A stretch of DNA of 64,000 bases from Varroa destructor (taxonomy: Eukaryota > Arthropoda > Arachnida > Mesostigmata > Varroidae): assembly GCF_002443255.2 (NCBI RefSeq), contig NW_019211456.1, forward strand, positions 29,571,341 through 29,635,340, written 5' to 3'. Both the position numbers and the translations under genes were made by a program. The notes below the pieces were generated by a model, which saw only the letters and a list, made by a program, of their open reading frames with translations, did no database searches and had not been told where the DNA came from. Below, one piece after another: positions 47,101 to 58,674 of the stretch (its first letter is position 1; the number at the start of each line of letters is the position of its first letter).

Positions 47101-48378
47101 ACAAAGACGGTCGCATCATTCTTGTCATGCGCTTGCTGTGTTACTTACTGCGAACTTAGCATTATGGCTGTTTCTATTACTGGTACTACGACAATGTGTA
47201 CGTCTATTAAGTAAATACGTGAATATCCGGCACTAGTAGCAGCGGCGACTGCTTGACGAGCCACCGCCGCTGACAGCTTTGTGTTGTCGCTACCGTCCGC
47301 CAGGTATATTCCCACCTGCGCATCTTACAGCAAATAAAGAGTCAGACTGAATGGGTGCTCATTGACGTAACGCTTAGCTGGCTCTACCAGCACTTCTTCG
47401 ATCGCTATTGCAGACGAAGTCCATTGGCGTGACAGATCCAGTATGCGCAAAGCTCTACATGTACCCTTACCCGTATGGCGAGCCGTCTGTCTCCTCCATT
47501 TAGGACATGTCGATTTAATACCGACCACACCGTACTGAAACTACTATTGTTATAAAGTACACAGCGGTGATGTAATTGACCTCGTCAATGTTGAAGACAA
47601 CAGTTGAAAAAGCGGTATTTCCATTCTTCATTTTCTGCTTCGAAGTGGTCGTGCACATAGCATGTCTGCGTCTATTGGAATATTAAACATAGATGATACT
47701 TGTCTAACTTAATGTATGCTTCTGCGTCTACGATGTCTGCCTGTGTCCCCTTCGTTGTAGCTCTGTGCAAATTTTTCCCTTACAGGTTCGTTGAAGCTGT
47801 CGAGTCACAGGACGACCCTTGTAAACGAATTTATTCCGAGACCTTGTACACGTTAGTATATAAGCTATATTATATACGATGGGAGGGACGTATGGGAGGT
47901 GGCTGAAGGATAAACGGTGGCAAAAATCAATACAATTTACCTGAACAAAAAATCGTGAAAGCATGAGGTAACGGGAACGGTCAGATAGCTGCCACTCATA
48001 TCGAACTAAAAATCGTCTGAGAACTTCGAGGCAGCATGGGACCGCATAACTCGCACTCATACGACGCGATCGGCAGAGTGGCGGACAGGCGATGTGGCCT
48101 GGGACGCAACGAAACAATGATACAATGTCGACTCTGCTTTGCTCCTTTTCATTAAAAAACTGTCTTTAATTTACACGCATGAAGGATCGTCGATCATCAA
48201 ACATTTGTACTTACATCGAAGGAAACGCGACAACCAACCGAATGCTACTTATTGCGACGAAACAATGTACAAACGATGTTGCTCTATGACGTGCCATCCG
48301 TTTGCTACATTTCAGGTATGAATTTCCCTTGCATTAAAGTATAATCATAAGAGCACTGATATATAACAGTGAGTCACG

Positions 48379-48404
48379 AAAATAACATGACACCCTGTTA
48401 TTTT
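48379..48404. repeat. 9-bp hairpin AAAATAACA/TGTTATTTT
   Basis: Perfect arms at 48379-48387 and 48396-48404 separated by eight bases; AT-rich. Confidence 0.6.
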
Positions 48405-48804
48405 ATAGTTACCAGTTTCATGTCATCTCTGGGAAGTGCGTTTCTTATGTGAATGTTACTTACATTTCCTGCCATGCGGTATATTAAAAAACCTACGGTC
48501 TGACCTATTCGCAGGTAGCTCGGTCTGACATGAAAGGGTACTAATGGATTTTTTTTTATATATTGATCTTCCTCGTATCTGTTCTGTAGATTTATGACAG
48601 CTAGTTGTTATGCCTTGCTTCGTCTAACATCAAATCTAAAGCCGATCAACCATTTGTGAACTCTGAAGTGCGTTAATGCCGTCTCGAATATATTCTCTCG
48701 AAATTATTGAAGCCGATGTTTATCCTAGTTGTTGGAATGAGCTGAACTACCTTACGTACGCTAAGATGGAGCCTGAGGGCAGAATATCTTTGATTTTCGA
48801 ATGC

Positions 48805-48855
48805 GATTATTATTATTATTATTTTCCCTAATTATAATTATTTCCCTAATTATGC
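48805..48855 (+). repeat. (ATT)n run and a duplicated TTTCCCTAATTAT unit
   Basis: ATT units at 48805-48824 adjoin two copies of TTTCCCTAATTAT about 18 bases apart. Confidence 0.85.
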
Positions 48856-49455
48856 ACACTATACATGTAACGAATCTGCAAAGTATCGAACTGATGAAGC
48901 GTTTGCTGGTCAGGAAAGAAGTAGATCGCATCTGAATTATCCGAATCTATCAAACTGTATCACAGTACCAACCTGATCCGATAAACAGAACATGCTGTTA
49001 ATACCTAAATTACGAGAAATATTCGAAATAACAGCAATGATCAGTTCGAAATTGTCCGGGTTTGCCAGTTCTAGCTTAACCAAAACAGTGTCTCAAACCT
49101 ACCACTTCGTCCGGCTGTCATCATTGAAGCTTTGTTATTTAGATTTGCTTCAGCATAGCACAGTGGTTTATTCAAGGTCAGCTATGACCCGCGCAAAAGT
49201 TTTGTCCTATTTCGCGTAGATTCAAATGAGCATTTATATGATTATATTTTAGGCATTATCACAGAGTTGCAACTAGCTTAGGAGGGTCAACAAACACCCT
49301 ATATATACATCATCGTAATCTAACGAACCCAATACATCACGTCTAGTTTCCGTTTTTTTTCCCCATCACTAGAATATATGTATCGATAATAGTGGCATAC
49401 ACCGCATTGTCTCGACAAAAGCAATAACATTTGTTATTAGCTAAATTGTGGCTGG

Positions 49456-49471
49456 GTGTGTGTGTGTGTGT
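49456..49471 (+). repeat. (GT)8 microsatellite
   Basis: Perfect GT dinucleotide run. Confidence 0.9.
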
Positions 49472-49574
49472 CCTGTCGTAAAAACAAACACGGACTAGCT
49501 ACACCTATCGTACCATGGCGGTCTTGTTTCGCTGACCATATTAGATCTCATTGGGAGCGTAGATCGAATTAGCG

Positions 49575-49601
49575 GTCGTCGTCGTCGTCATCATCATCAT
49601 C
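49575..49601 (+). repeat. (GTC)5(ATC)4 compound microsatellite
   Basis: Five GTC units change into four ATC units without interruption; the switch is a single C-to-T-type or G-to-A-type unit variant that spread. Confidence 0.95.
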
Positions 49602-50094
49602 GCTCTACTAAAACCGTGGTTGATATTCGTGACTAGCGGTCTACGAGCTCGCTACCATAGCGATACATTCCATGTGCATTCACTCTCAGTGAACTGTGAA
49701 GCTGCGCAGTCATGACAGCGTGCCCATTGCACAAGAAACGGCCGGCCAATCAGACAATGCCATACCCCCGCTCGCTGGAGTTGACCCGTGCCGGATGTGG
49801 AAGATCGTAATGGAGGAATGAAAGCTAGCACTACGCTCAACGCCACTTGCTACCGGTGAATGTTGCCAATGTGAAGATGGCCGCAACGGGCGTTCGTGAA
49901 TATTATCGCAGTGGAACGGGGGAATCGAAATGTTACATGCTATTATTAATTAAGATAGTTGAATTTGCTGCTTAATCATATCGGAATACTATATACTGCG
50001 CAATATATGGAGGCCGATGGTCATTTCGATTTACGTTCGTTCACTTAACGTTGCTACATTACAAGTTGTCCACTAGAAAAATACTTGGAATGGT

Positions 50095-50469
50095 TTAAAC
50101 GGCAAGTGGCGAATGTTCGTAGAGTGCCATCATGCTTGCCACGTACAAACAATTATGATGCTTTACTATATTAGAAGTAAACATGCTGATCCGACCCATA
50201 AACCCGCCTGTTCCATCTGAGTTAATACCCGTTCGCGGTGTTCCGCATCTCCCTATAACAACACATAATGGGCAATGTATCGCTTTTTTTTTTACCTTTC
50301 TGTTTACCATTTCTGTCACTTTCTGTTTTTCGTTAAATATCGTTTCGTGTTCTGACTTTTTAAAGCGTTCGTCCGCGCGTCTAGCCAGAGCTGGACGCCG
50401 CGAAGGATTAGGTCTAAGCGCTCGCGCCGTGGCTGTCTTTCCTCCTTGTCTGCATTCGCTAGAGGCCAT
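50095..50469 (-). CDS. Weak candidate, 124-residue ATG frame
   Basis: The minus frame starts at an ATG with G at -3 and +4 and begins MASSECRQGGKTATARALRP, then a basic stretch and a K/E-rich part. A donor-like AAG|GTAAAA lies at about codon 58, so it could be a first exon of 58 residues or a complete frame. A 139-codon plus-strand ATG frame (50183-50602) with one hydrophobic stretch covers the same bases, and neither is clearly better. Confidence 0.12.
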   Translation of the reverse strand: MASSECRQGGKTATARALRPNPSRRPALARRADERFKKSEHETIFNEKQKVTEMVNRKVKKKAIHCPLCVVIGRCGTPRTGINSDGTGGFMGRISMFTSNIVKHHNCLYVASMMALYEHSPLAV

Positions 50470-51255
50470 AACAGCCGGCAGCTGCTATTACTACAGCTAC
50501 GAAGAAGCAGCAACGGCACAGAGAGCATTTTTTGTCTACCGGACAGCACAATACGGTGGTAGGACGGAGAAACTGTTTAACGGGGAATCACATCTAAATT
50601 GAGACACTGAGTAGAAACTGCCATTGCTTCAATACATCGTCCATGCACTTCGATGCTAAGTGATAATAGGACCCGACAATCATGTCTGTCTCGATGTCTG
50701 GATGTGTGCGGACACGTGTATTGTGCATTCGGTCGTGCATCTGTGTATGTATGTAAATGCGCAGATGTGTGCGCAATACGTTCGTTTGCGTCGTCTCCTC
50801 TTCAAACGGAAAAGGTTAGGGAGTAGGGGCGGACGCGGCGTATGAACTCCAACTTCAGAAAAACCCACAAAGATAAGGCGGAACATTATGTATGTGAAGC
50901 GCTGGTTATTAAGCTGGGCGCGACTCACCCGCTGTTTGCAACCGGTCTAGACTCACTTGCACGTGTGCACAACCAGACACATATCGACAGGCAGAGGGAC
51001 AGAAAGAATCTCACAAGATTTTTGTACTAGCGCCTATGACTGGTCGCAGGCATTACATCCACCGCGAGCTATGGCCGCGTGGTGGCGTAGGTGCTAGTAC
51101 ATTCCCTTAATACAGGCAGGAACGATAGTCTGTACTTTCTCCCTGATCGAATTGAAGAGTTTCGAAAAGGGCCAAGTCTATGGATGTACGTTCGTGTCCG
51201 CGGGTAGGGTGACATCGACGGCTGACACCACGGCGGTCGCTTGCTGCTCCGGTTG

Positions 51256-52693
51256 ATGTGGAGAAGCCAAAACTATGATTGCACGTTCAGTCATCGGCTG
51301 GCGCATTACTACCGCAACTACTTCTACTACGATTCTCTACACCGTTATAGTTGTTATTGCCGTTTTATAGTCTATAGCCAACACTGCTCCTACTGCTGCT
51401 TGTCTCGGGCGGTCCTGGAACAGTCCGAAGCCATCCTGGGATTGTCTGGGGTTCGGGATCCCAGGTCTGGTTCCTCTTCTTCTCTCAGCAGCCAGCGAGC
51501 TAACCCAGCAGTAAGTTCTACGGGTCGCTCCTGCTCGGTTTCGATTTCCCGTTGCCAAAGAAAGCATGAGGTCGTGCTAGTCGTTTCGCTACTACTGCCA
51601 CCGACGCCGCTCCGCTTTTGCCGTAACCACTGACGCGTCTACGTGCCCACCGTCGCCACTGCCGACTCCGCCGACTTTGTAGAACGAGAACGAGAAAAAC
51701 GAAGTGGACGAACAAGGACGCAGCAGCTGTCGACAACGACGACGACGAAAAGAGCGAAGAATTGCAGGAGCTCAAGCAAGCCAAAGCAAGGCACGGCAAG
51801 TCGTGGAATCGACTAAGAGTCGAGGGTACCCACATCGGGGCTTTCAGCCGGTTGGGAGTTAGCGCTTGCCTGCCTACCCGATTCGTTCGCCATCTGCCTA
51901 GAGACTCTGGCGGCAACGCCATCGGAAGCAGCTACCCGTTGAGGATACCATCGCCCTTTTCCCGTAGCCCCTTTCCCCTCCCGTAGCCCCGCTCTTTTCC
52001 GCGTGCCCATAGGGCGCTCCAATGCCCTATTTCTCATGTCCGGCCGCTGCCATCCCTCAGGCTTTGTCCCTGGCCTTCCTGATCCGTTCTTTCTGCTGCA
52101 TTAACAGCAGTCCTAAAGCTCACAAATCGAGAGACGCCGCCCTGTTCTATCGTCGTCGTTACCGCTGGCACGACTGGGGCTGCTGCTGGTGCTGCCCGTA
52201 CAACCCCCGCCGGCCTAAAACTCAACCCTAGTTGCTTCCTGTTCGTTCGGTCGGCAATGCCACCAATAGCAGCAGTCGCCAAGGCAAAGGGCCCTCGCGC
52301 AAAGACGAGAGTTGTGCCAAGGCCAGCTTTTCTTTCTGATTCCTTGCTCAAAATTCGCCACCGCCACCCTGCTTCTAAGGGTACCCTTTAGGTTTGCATG
52401 GCATGAGGCTCACTGCTCCATGTTCGTAAACCTATTAGAGTTCTCTTGCCGCCACTGCCCTCTTGTTCCTATTTTTTTCCCCATTTTCTATGCAATAGGT
52501 GTCCTTCTTTGCCGGCCAAGTAGTTTGGCCTGAAAGTAGCTGTGTATTCCAGTTCAAGGCGGCCCACTCAAAAGGTTTCTTTCAATGTCTTGGCGGTGCT
52601 GCTCCGAGCAAGGCGAGACGAGCCAATACAGGAAATACATACAGACATACTACGTGCCCCGTGAAGATCGAAGACTACCCTAGTAGGTTGTAA
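51256..52693 (+). CDS. Candidate two-exon gene, 149 residues
   Basis: Exon 1 (51256-51510) opens at an ATG, encodes 85 residues that are first Y/C/H-rich (YYRNYFYYDSLHRYSCYC) and then mixed (RAVLEQSEAILGLSGVRDPR, serine-rich end), and stops at CAGCA|GTAAGT in phase 0. The 988-base intron (51511-52498) ends in a long pyrimidine tract, CCTATTTTTTTCCCCATTTT, and CAATAG, the best acceptor I found in the window. Exon 2 (52499-52693) continues in phase with 64 residues beginning VSFFAGQVVWPESSCVFQFK, cysteine-containing and basic, to TAA. A possible donor GTAAGC at 52690 could extend it further. The ATG has no purine at -3, and exon 1 could instead have an upstream acceptor. Shadow frames occur on the minus strand (51518-51922). 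Family not recognised. Confidence 0.27.
51515..52430. other. Inter-exon stretch with CGT/GAC triplets
   Basis: GC-rich, with GAC units at 51736-51751 and a repeated CCCGTAGCCCC at 51961-51971 and 51980-51990. The 134-codon minus ATG frame at 51518-51922 has a hydrophobic stretch but overlaps repeats; I treat it as unlikely. Confidence 0.4.
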
Positions 52694-54911
52694 GCAGAGT
52701 AGTGAGGCTACGAAAATAGTCCCTGTGCTCACCGCTTGCAGAAAGCTCCACGTTGGGTCGAAGCTTTGTGTGATGCAGATAGTCAACCACTCCATGTTGG
52801 TCCGGGTAGTTGGGCCTCGCTTACAACACGTGGGCGAGATGCCATGACAATGACCATGAGAAGAACATCTAGTCATTTTGCAATAATACACATATGCCGA
52901 TTGATTGAATTATAGAGTTATTTGACTACATGTGTTACGGAAGGCCATATGTTACTTTTAACAGTAACATTTATATTCAGTTTATCCTATCGTGCATTCT
53001 TGTCTTGTGCATAATATTTAAGCAAAAACATAATTTCAACAATGATTTAATGATTGTATTGTGCCTTGCGTAGACAAGATCGAGGATGCAGATCCTGAAT
53101 ATTATCCTGTTGATGAGAAAGGGAATGACGTGGGATATGGAGCATCGACCGATCATATTGATGTTTTTCTTTTCTCAGACTTGCGCAGGACATTATCAGT
53201 TCAGTTTTGTTGAGAACATACAATTCAGCTGTATATAGAGTAGATAAACGCGCACTGTAGCATTCTCCTGCATATGATGACAAAAGAAATGCTTAGACCT
53301 CAAAAGCAACAAGATGAGCAGATAAAATATTTGCCGGCCACGGCAGATAGCACTTCCCGCGGGCTCTAGGATAGGTAGGTATTTTCACAAGGAACACATC
53401 TTTCAGCTTTTGGTCTCTAAAGCACATATGTATCCCCGGAAAAAAGTCCTGCAAACATATTCAAGTTGATTGGGTGTTTGTATAGTCTCGAACCACAGAT
53501 CTCTTTTGTAAAAGCGGTACAAATGGGCACAAATAAAGTGTGTCGTATCTATCCGCTGTTACAGATTTTGACAGCTACGATCAAGCTTTTCGTTATCAAT
53601 ACTGTCGCCGTTGTTACATGATAGGTATCCGGCTACGACGGTTTGAAGTTATAGTTAAAATGAAATTGCCCTAATTTGGAGAAGTTACTTTTATTGAGAA
53701 GAATAGAGAAGTTGTGAGAGAAGGGGAAATTATAAAAGAATAAGTAATTCTTTCTAAAAATAGATACAAATTCCTACGTTAGCTTTCCATAAGCTGAGAA
53801 ACATTGTTAGCTGAACAGCCCTATTAATCCAAAATTGTTCACGAGTAATCGGCCTTGGCCAGTTATGATTATTTAACAAAAACCTTGAAGGAACAACAGG
53901 ATAACAGATTCAAAATACTCCAGGTGGATCAAAAGTAATTGAATAACCCACCCTTATGTGTTTTCTAACTCTATGCTCTATAATGCTCTGCCGCCTTTGT
54001 ACGACAGTCACCTAGTCCGATGGGGGGTACATTATCTCAAAGGCAAATAATCATTAGAAATAAATTTATATATTACAATAATAGCCTAGAGGCAGATCAC
54101 TTTTGTTACAGTAGCTAAGGTTAAATATCGAAAGTTTGCCTGCGAAATAAACAAGAGAAAACATTTACTAAACCCCTTTTAGGTAGCACAGCGTGGAGGC
54201 CCAAGGCCCAATGAGAAATATTATCAAAAGGAGCGACGCCGCACCCTATTATACGGGTTGCGATGATGCCTCAACGACGAATGTGCGACTAACACTCTCA
54301 CATCGTAACTTCGATAACTTTATTTTAATAGCCTATAGATAAAACGGGTTCAGAGAATTGTTTTGCGATCACGTACTTTCTTGGTGCCGACATTGGCGCT
54401 CTATCCGCAGTTGATTGAGCATTTGAAGTAGATGACTGTTACTTAATGTAGATTATTTCTACCGTCAATGCGTTTTACGTTATCCATAGTAAATGCTAGC
54501 AGTTGCATTCTATTACATTTGAATAAATCTTAAAACAAATCGATCGATATGGTGCGGAGTAAGTTACAAGTGGTGACCTAAGTTTACATATAAACTTATA
54601 GTAATAACAACAGTGTTTTCATCACACCAGATAAGAGGAGCTTTGTTTCTGTGTTGAGTACGTGCGCCGGATTACCCGAGGTCAGACAATATTGTAATAA
54701 TACATGAACGTCTTTGGTTCTGTGTCAACAAAATCTTGGCCATACATAAACCTGTACACTAAAGATAGCAAAAAATCTCATCTATTCATTCAGCGCCGAA
54801 AGGTCCACGTTATGCTGAACACGTACTTAATTCTCAGCTTTATCTAAATGGTACTGCTACGTATGACTCTTGTGCACTATTTCTATTCATGAGCCAGCGA
54901 CTACGATGTAA

Positions 54912-54971
54912 TACGTACTAATTTACGTATAATAACAAACCTACGTAATAACATACGTAATTTACGTATGT
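54912..54971. repeat. Five TACGTA hexamers in 57 bp, with a 21-bp palindrome
   Basis: TACGTA occurs at 54912, 54924, 54942, 54954 and 54963. The last two lie in ACATACGTAA-T-TTACGTATGT (54951-54971), a perfect 10-bp inverted repeat around one base. TAATTTACGTAT is repeated at 54919-54930 and 54958-54969. This could be a cluster of binding sites or a short decayed satellite. Confidence 0.85.
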
Positions 54972-55037
54972 TTGAACAACGTATTTTGCCTGATCTTATC
55001 TCGCGTATGTAATAACAAAACGCGATTAGTTTGCAGA

Positions 55038-55055
55038 CATATATATATATATATG
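55038..55055. repeat. (AT)9 microsatellite
   Basis: Short AT dinucleotide run about 70 bp after the TACGTA cluster. Confidence 0.9.
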
Positions 55056-55628
55056 CTGGTCTTTCGACAGACAGTTCGAGATTAGGTATCGCATGTTGGT
55101 CAGGTCTTCTAAATTTGACATCGAGAAGACAAGCCGAAATCATCAGTGATTCTATTGGTAAGCAGTCGGTCGTATTACCTACATCAACACTGTATATACG
55201 TGCCCGTTGGTTTTGCTCGAATTGGACGAATGATATAAATGGCTTATGATACACCGTTTGACCGTGGCAAACTCGAAGCTGTATCTTATAGAACATACTA
55301 GGCGTATATATCGTGTATGTTTGAACGGTGCGCTTCCACTGGAACTAATTAACGGCACCAACAAATCCATGGTGATGCCCCAAGCCATTATATTAGGTCG
55401 AAAGTAAATATCATGGCCCCCCGATCGTATTCCCTTGGCGATTTTGCTTGCCATCTATCCGCTTATGACATTAAAGGCACATTAAGTAAGCCGCTGGAAT
55501 AATATATTAGGGGGTTTAGTGAGAGCTGATAGACTGCTAATTTGTGGGGGGGGGGTTACATTAATTTTTACCACATTGCTATTCATGAAACGATGGGATC
55601 TGCATTAGATGCAAGTTAATGTATTACT

Positions 55629-55653
55629 GTAGATATGCAGTCTGCATATCTAC
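55629..55653. repeat. Perfect 25-bp palindrome
   Basis: Arms GTAGATATGCAG (55629-55640) and CTGCATATCTAC (55642-55653) are exact reverse complements around a single T. Suitable for a symmetric protein-binding site or a cruciform core. Confidence 0.9.
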
Positions 55654-57054
55654 CGTCGGTTGCCTGGCTGAAAGCGAGCACTGCGCTGATATGCATGTAT
55701 GTCTGTTGTTAACAATATGTATGGTTGGTTAGCTAGGATCGGAGGCTACGTTCCTTTTAACGTAAAGCTAGATGTGCCACCTATTGTTTTTTTACTGATC
55801 GGTGATACTGTCATGCACTGAATTTAAGGAACTGATTTTCCGACAAGCTTTTGCACCTGAAACGGGCCGATATGCCCAGTCGAAAAGCCACCGGCCCAAC
55901 AAAAATGCCGCAGATCAATCTACGTTTAGTCTTTTTTTAGCTCGCGCTCATCGTTGTCCATTCGCTGTTGCCGATGGAAGGCTGATCGTCCTTGAAGAGT
56001 TGGTTTCTCCTTGCTTTCATTTGGTCGACTAGCATCTTCATAGCTCATCAAACTCCCATTTGGCATACAGTTAGCTTGTTCTGTTACCCTTTTTGTATGA
56101 CTCCTCCGTAAGCAGTAGAGCGTTCGGCTAGAGACAGTAACCCGCATAAATACGGATCCTCATCATGGACCCATTGCCTTAGCCAGCTTTTCAAAGAGCC
56201 CATTATAATCGTAAGGACAACAACCGCAATGGTTCCTATCCTGCCGTCTGATGTACTAAAAGAAGAGAAGGGCATACAATTCCTCGGCACCCAACATTAT
56301 CGGTCCAGTCGGGTAGATTGTTTTGTGTGACAAGTTTGTGGCGTTGGCTTTTAAAAATCACTCGTTACGAAAGCTCTTCGTACCGTCACCAGTTCAACGG
56401 CCCGTTTTCAGTTTGTTCTTGTACGAATATATTTACACTACAACAGATAAGCTATCCGTGGCCACCTTCCTCGTCAATTTTGTTTATTGTTTATAATACA
56501 CATTCGTCAATACTAGATAACATTGTTTTTTAAAATCGCGCGGGAAACACAGCTTTCCCTGTGAATTGGCTTCTTAGGTATTTCCGTATCTTATCATCCT
56601 TTCATAAAACACCCAGTCGATAACTTAGCCAAACTGGCTTCAAGTATAATGCTGGCACCGTAATTGATCAAATTGTTTATATTATGCCTATAGACACGCA
56701 TACAATAATGGAAACCGTCAACGTGACCTAAAAGCTAGGTCCACTCTCAGTGATCGTACAATGAATGGATACTGGATTATCTTAGTTTATGTTATTTCAA
56801 TTGCTAGAACGCAATATCCCGTTGTCTACATAGCTCGTTTTACCTCAACGCAGCTTGTACGTACTTACTTACGCTCGTGCATATCTTATGACCGTCTGTG
56901 CTATAAAAACTTCTCCGACATATATTGAGTTACTCTAAACGCACTTCGCATTGTTAATCGCGCCCCGGTGCGATTCTTTTGTACCGCGATAAACTTTGGT
57001 GTCTATCACTCAGTATTGTGTATGCGTCCGCTTTGTCCATTGCTTTTTACATAC

Positions 57055-57668
57055 CTTTTTTCAATCCTACACATATACTGCGCGTCTAGGTCGGCTTGAA
57101 CGTTGACTTCTTTATATGACCTCTTGGGGGCGAGGACCCTTGCGATATGGTCGGTCGTTGGTCGGCCCGTGCTACTGTGGGCTTTGAAAGGCAGCGGTAG
57201 CAGAGCAAGCAGTAAAACAAGTGCTCGTTCTCTTAGCGTTGGGGGTCCTTTACCGCGCGCGCGCTGCAAGCAAGCAGGAGAACAGTTTGGTTGGCTGGTT
57301 TCCGGGAGGCGGCAGCGGTAGCAGCGGCGGCGGTGGTGACGGCGCCGAGGTGAAGCGAGGCACGGTGGACAGAAGGGCCAAATACTTTTCCGCATCAATC
57401 TATATTGAGAGTATGTGGCGGGCAGAAAGGAGCGGTTTCGAGCGCAGATGTAGGAGCAAAGGAAGGAAGCGGACGGTGACGACGAAATAGGGAAGGGAAG
57501 GTCTTGAGAGGGAAGAAAAACAGGGCCCACGGGGGCCCCGACAAGATGTTCTTGCTCAGCCCTCGTCAGTCCGTTCTTCCTTGTCGAACGCGTCCTTATG
57601 CCTTTAGGTCGGTCGGTTGGTTGAAACGGTTTCTCGTTAAAGCGATGGAAAAAAGGAGAAACCAAGGG
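57055..57668 (-). CDS. Candidate internal exon, 614 bases, about 204 codons
   Basis: On the minus strand, a pyrimidine-rich tract ending CCATGCCAG precedes 57668, and AAAG|GTATGT, a good donor, follows 57055. The enclosed frame is open throughout, and the open stretch extends to about 57760. It begins PLVSPFFHRFNEKPFQPTDR, passes a proline/serine-rich and an arginine-rich patch (RRRHHRRRCYRCR), a leucine-rich stretch (LVLLLALLPLPF) and ends with a mixed segment SYKEVNVQADLDAQYMCRIE. No initiating ATG fits the 5' end, so it would be internal. Against it: the plus strand is purine-rich at 57290-57800, which lowers stop frequency on the minus strand. Family not recognised. Confidence 0.25.
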
Positions 57669-58134
57669 CTGGCATGGATATCGTTGGAGAGTTTGGGGCA
57701 GAAGAAATCGGGGTACGTTGCATGTCCAAGAAAAGCATGAGGAACATGGGCTACCTATGGGAGAAAAAAGGGACTATGGAGAGAAAAGGAGAGAGCGAAT
57801 CAGAAACTTGAACCTTATACGAAGAGGAACCTATTGAAGGGGTGGATGCAAAATCGTTAAGTCGGTAGCTCACTTGCTTTCTGTATACGCAGAATGGAAA
57901 AACGAAGCTACGTTACCTGAAAGTGACGAGATGCACGAGCGCCGCTACTATTACGAATTGCCATGAGGGATGGTCCGTAACCGGGCGGCCAGACAGTGTT
58001 CACATTCTCCATCTATATGCCCATAGTGGCCATACTCTTTCCTGACTTCCAATGTTCTCCGCTTTCTGCCAACAGCAAGTCGATTGCCCTGCATTTATCA
58101 CAAAAATCCTAGAAATTGACATAAGAATTCCAAT

Positions 58135-58674
58135 TTGGTACGAGGGTTCGTCTGCTTTCGCCGGCGGGCCACTTGGGCCTGTTTGCTAGACCAGATATAC
58201 TATCACAGTCCCATAGTGCAGTTGACGGCAGTATCAAACGTCCCGCATCACTGGCTTGCTCTTTTGTATGCCCAGTTTTCGTTTCTCTTACGGCCGCCCG
58301 ATGCTTCGTGGATCCGCCCGGGTCCGCGCAGCGCACGGCGAATCTTTAAAACAGTCGTAGGACGTTTCAATGATGCCACAAACGAACACCAGCTACTCAG
58401 CACACAATTCCTCGAGCGAGCAGGAGCTGACCGACAACCGTTTCACTATTCAGGGGTCCCCGATTTGACTGTCTCCCTTTTGCACTCTCTAGCAGTAGAT
58501 AGCGTTTTCATCGCCGTCAGGCACGTTCTCTATAAAGGCCCGGCACTTGACAGTGGCTGGAAAAAGGCAGAAACAAGCTCACAGGAACTGCGCGGTATCT
58601 CAGTTCCTGCTTCTTTGGTCCGAACCATCTGTACTCGGCATTCCATACCGAGAAGCGTTATTTTCGGCAGCTGA
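58135..58674 (+). CDS. Open frame of about 180 codons, no ATG, unknown
   Basis: An unusually long plus frame of unbiased composition, with neither triplet runs nor strong strand skew. Mixed segments such as RFNDATNEHQLLSTQFLERA and SLLHSLAVDSVFIAVRHVLY look protein-like. It has no ATG at its 5' end and no clear donor, so it could be an exon, a decayed mobile-element fragment or chance. At this composition I estimate by hand fewer than one frame this long per window. Confidence 0.17.
   Translation: MVRGFVCFRRRATWACLLDQIYYHSPIVQLTAVSNVPHHWLALLYAQFSFLLRPPDASWIRPGPRSARRIFKTVVGRFNDATNEHQLLSTQFLERAGADRQPFHYSGVPDLTVSLLHSLAVDSVFIAVRHVLYKGPALDSGWKKAETSSQELRGISVPASLVRTICTRHSIPRSVIFGS

Larger units (their letters stand above)
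44600..50090. other. About 5.5 kb with no supportable gene
   Basis: A minus ATG frame at 45566-45817 (83 codons) has a signal-like start around MMLQWMSPFIAVLCLF but no other support. CAA/CAG triplets lie at 47062-47104. A TATATAAG box-like sequence at 47857-47864 has no clear start site after it. 48780-48870 and 49900-50000 are AT-rich. Confidence 0.5.
52700..57000. other. About 4.3 kb with no supportable gene; AT-rich
   Basis: 53640-54900 is distinctly AT-rich. Frames are short, and the 131-codon minus frame at 54901-55296 runs through repeats. A run of ten G occurs at 55546-55555. A CTATAAAAAC box-like sequence at about 56904 has no clear initiator after it. Confidence 0.5.

Noticed and set aside
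56090..56160. tRNA-like stretch with AGCAGTAGAGCGTTCGGCT resembling a D-arm and anticodon arm
   Set aside because: No acceptor stem, T-arm or paired anticodon stem could be drawn by eye.
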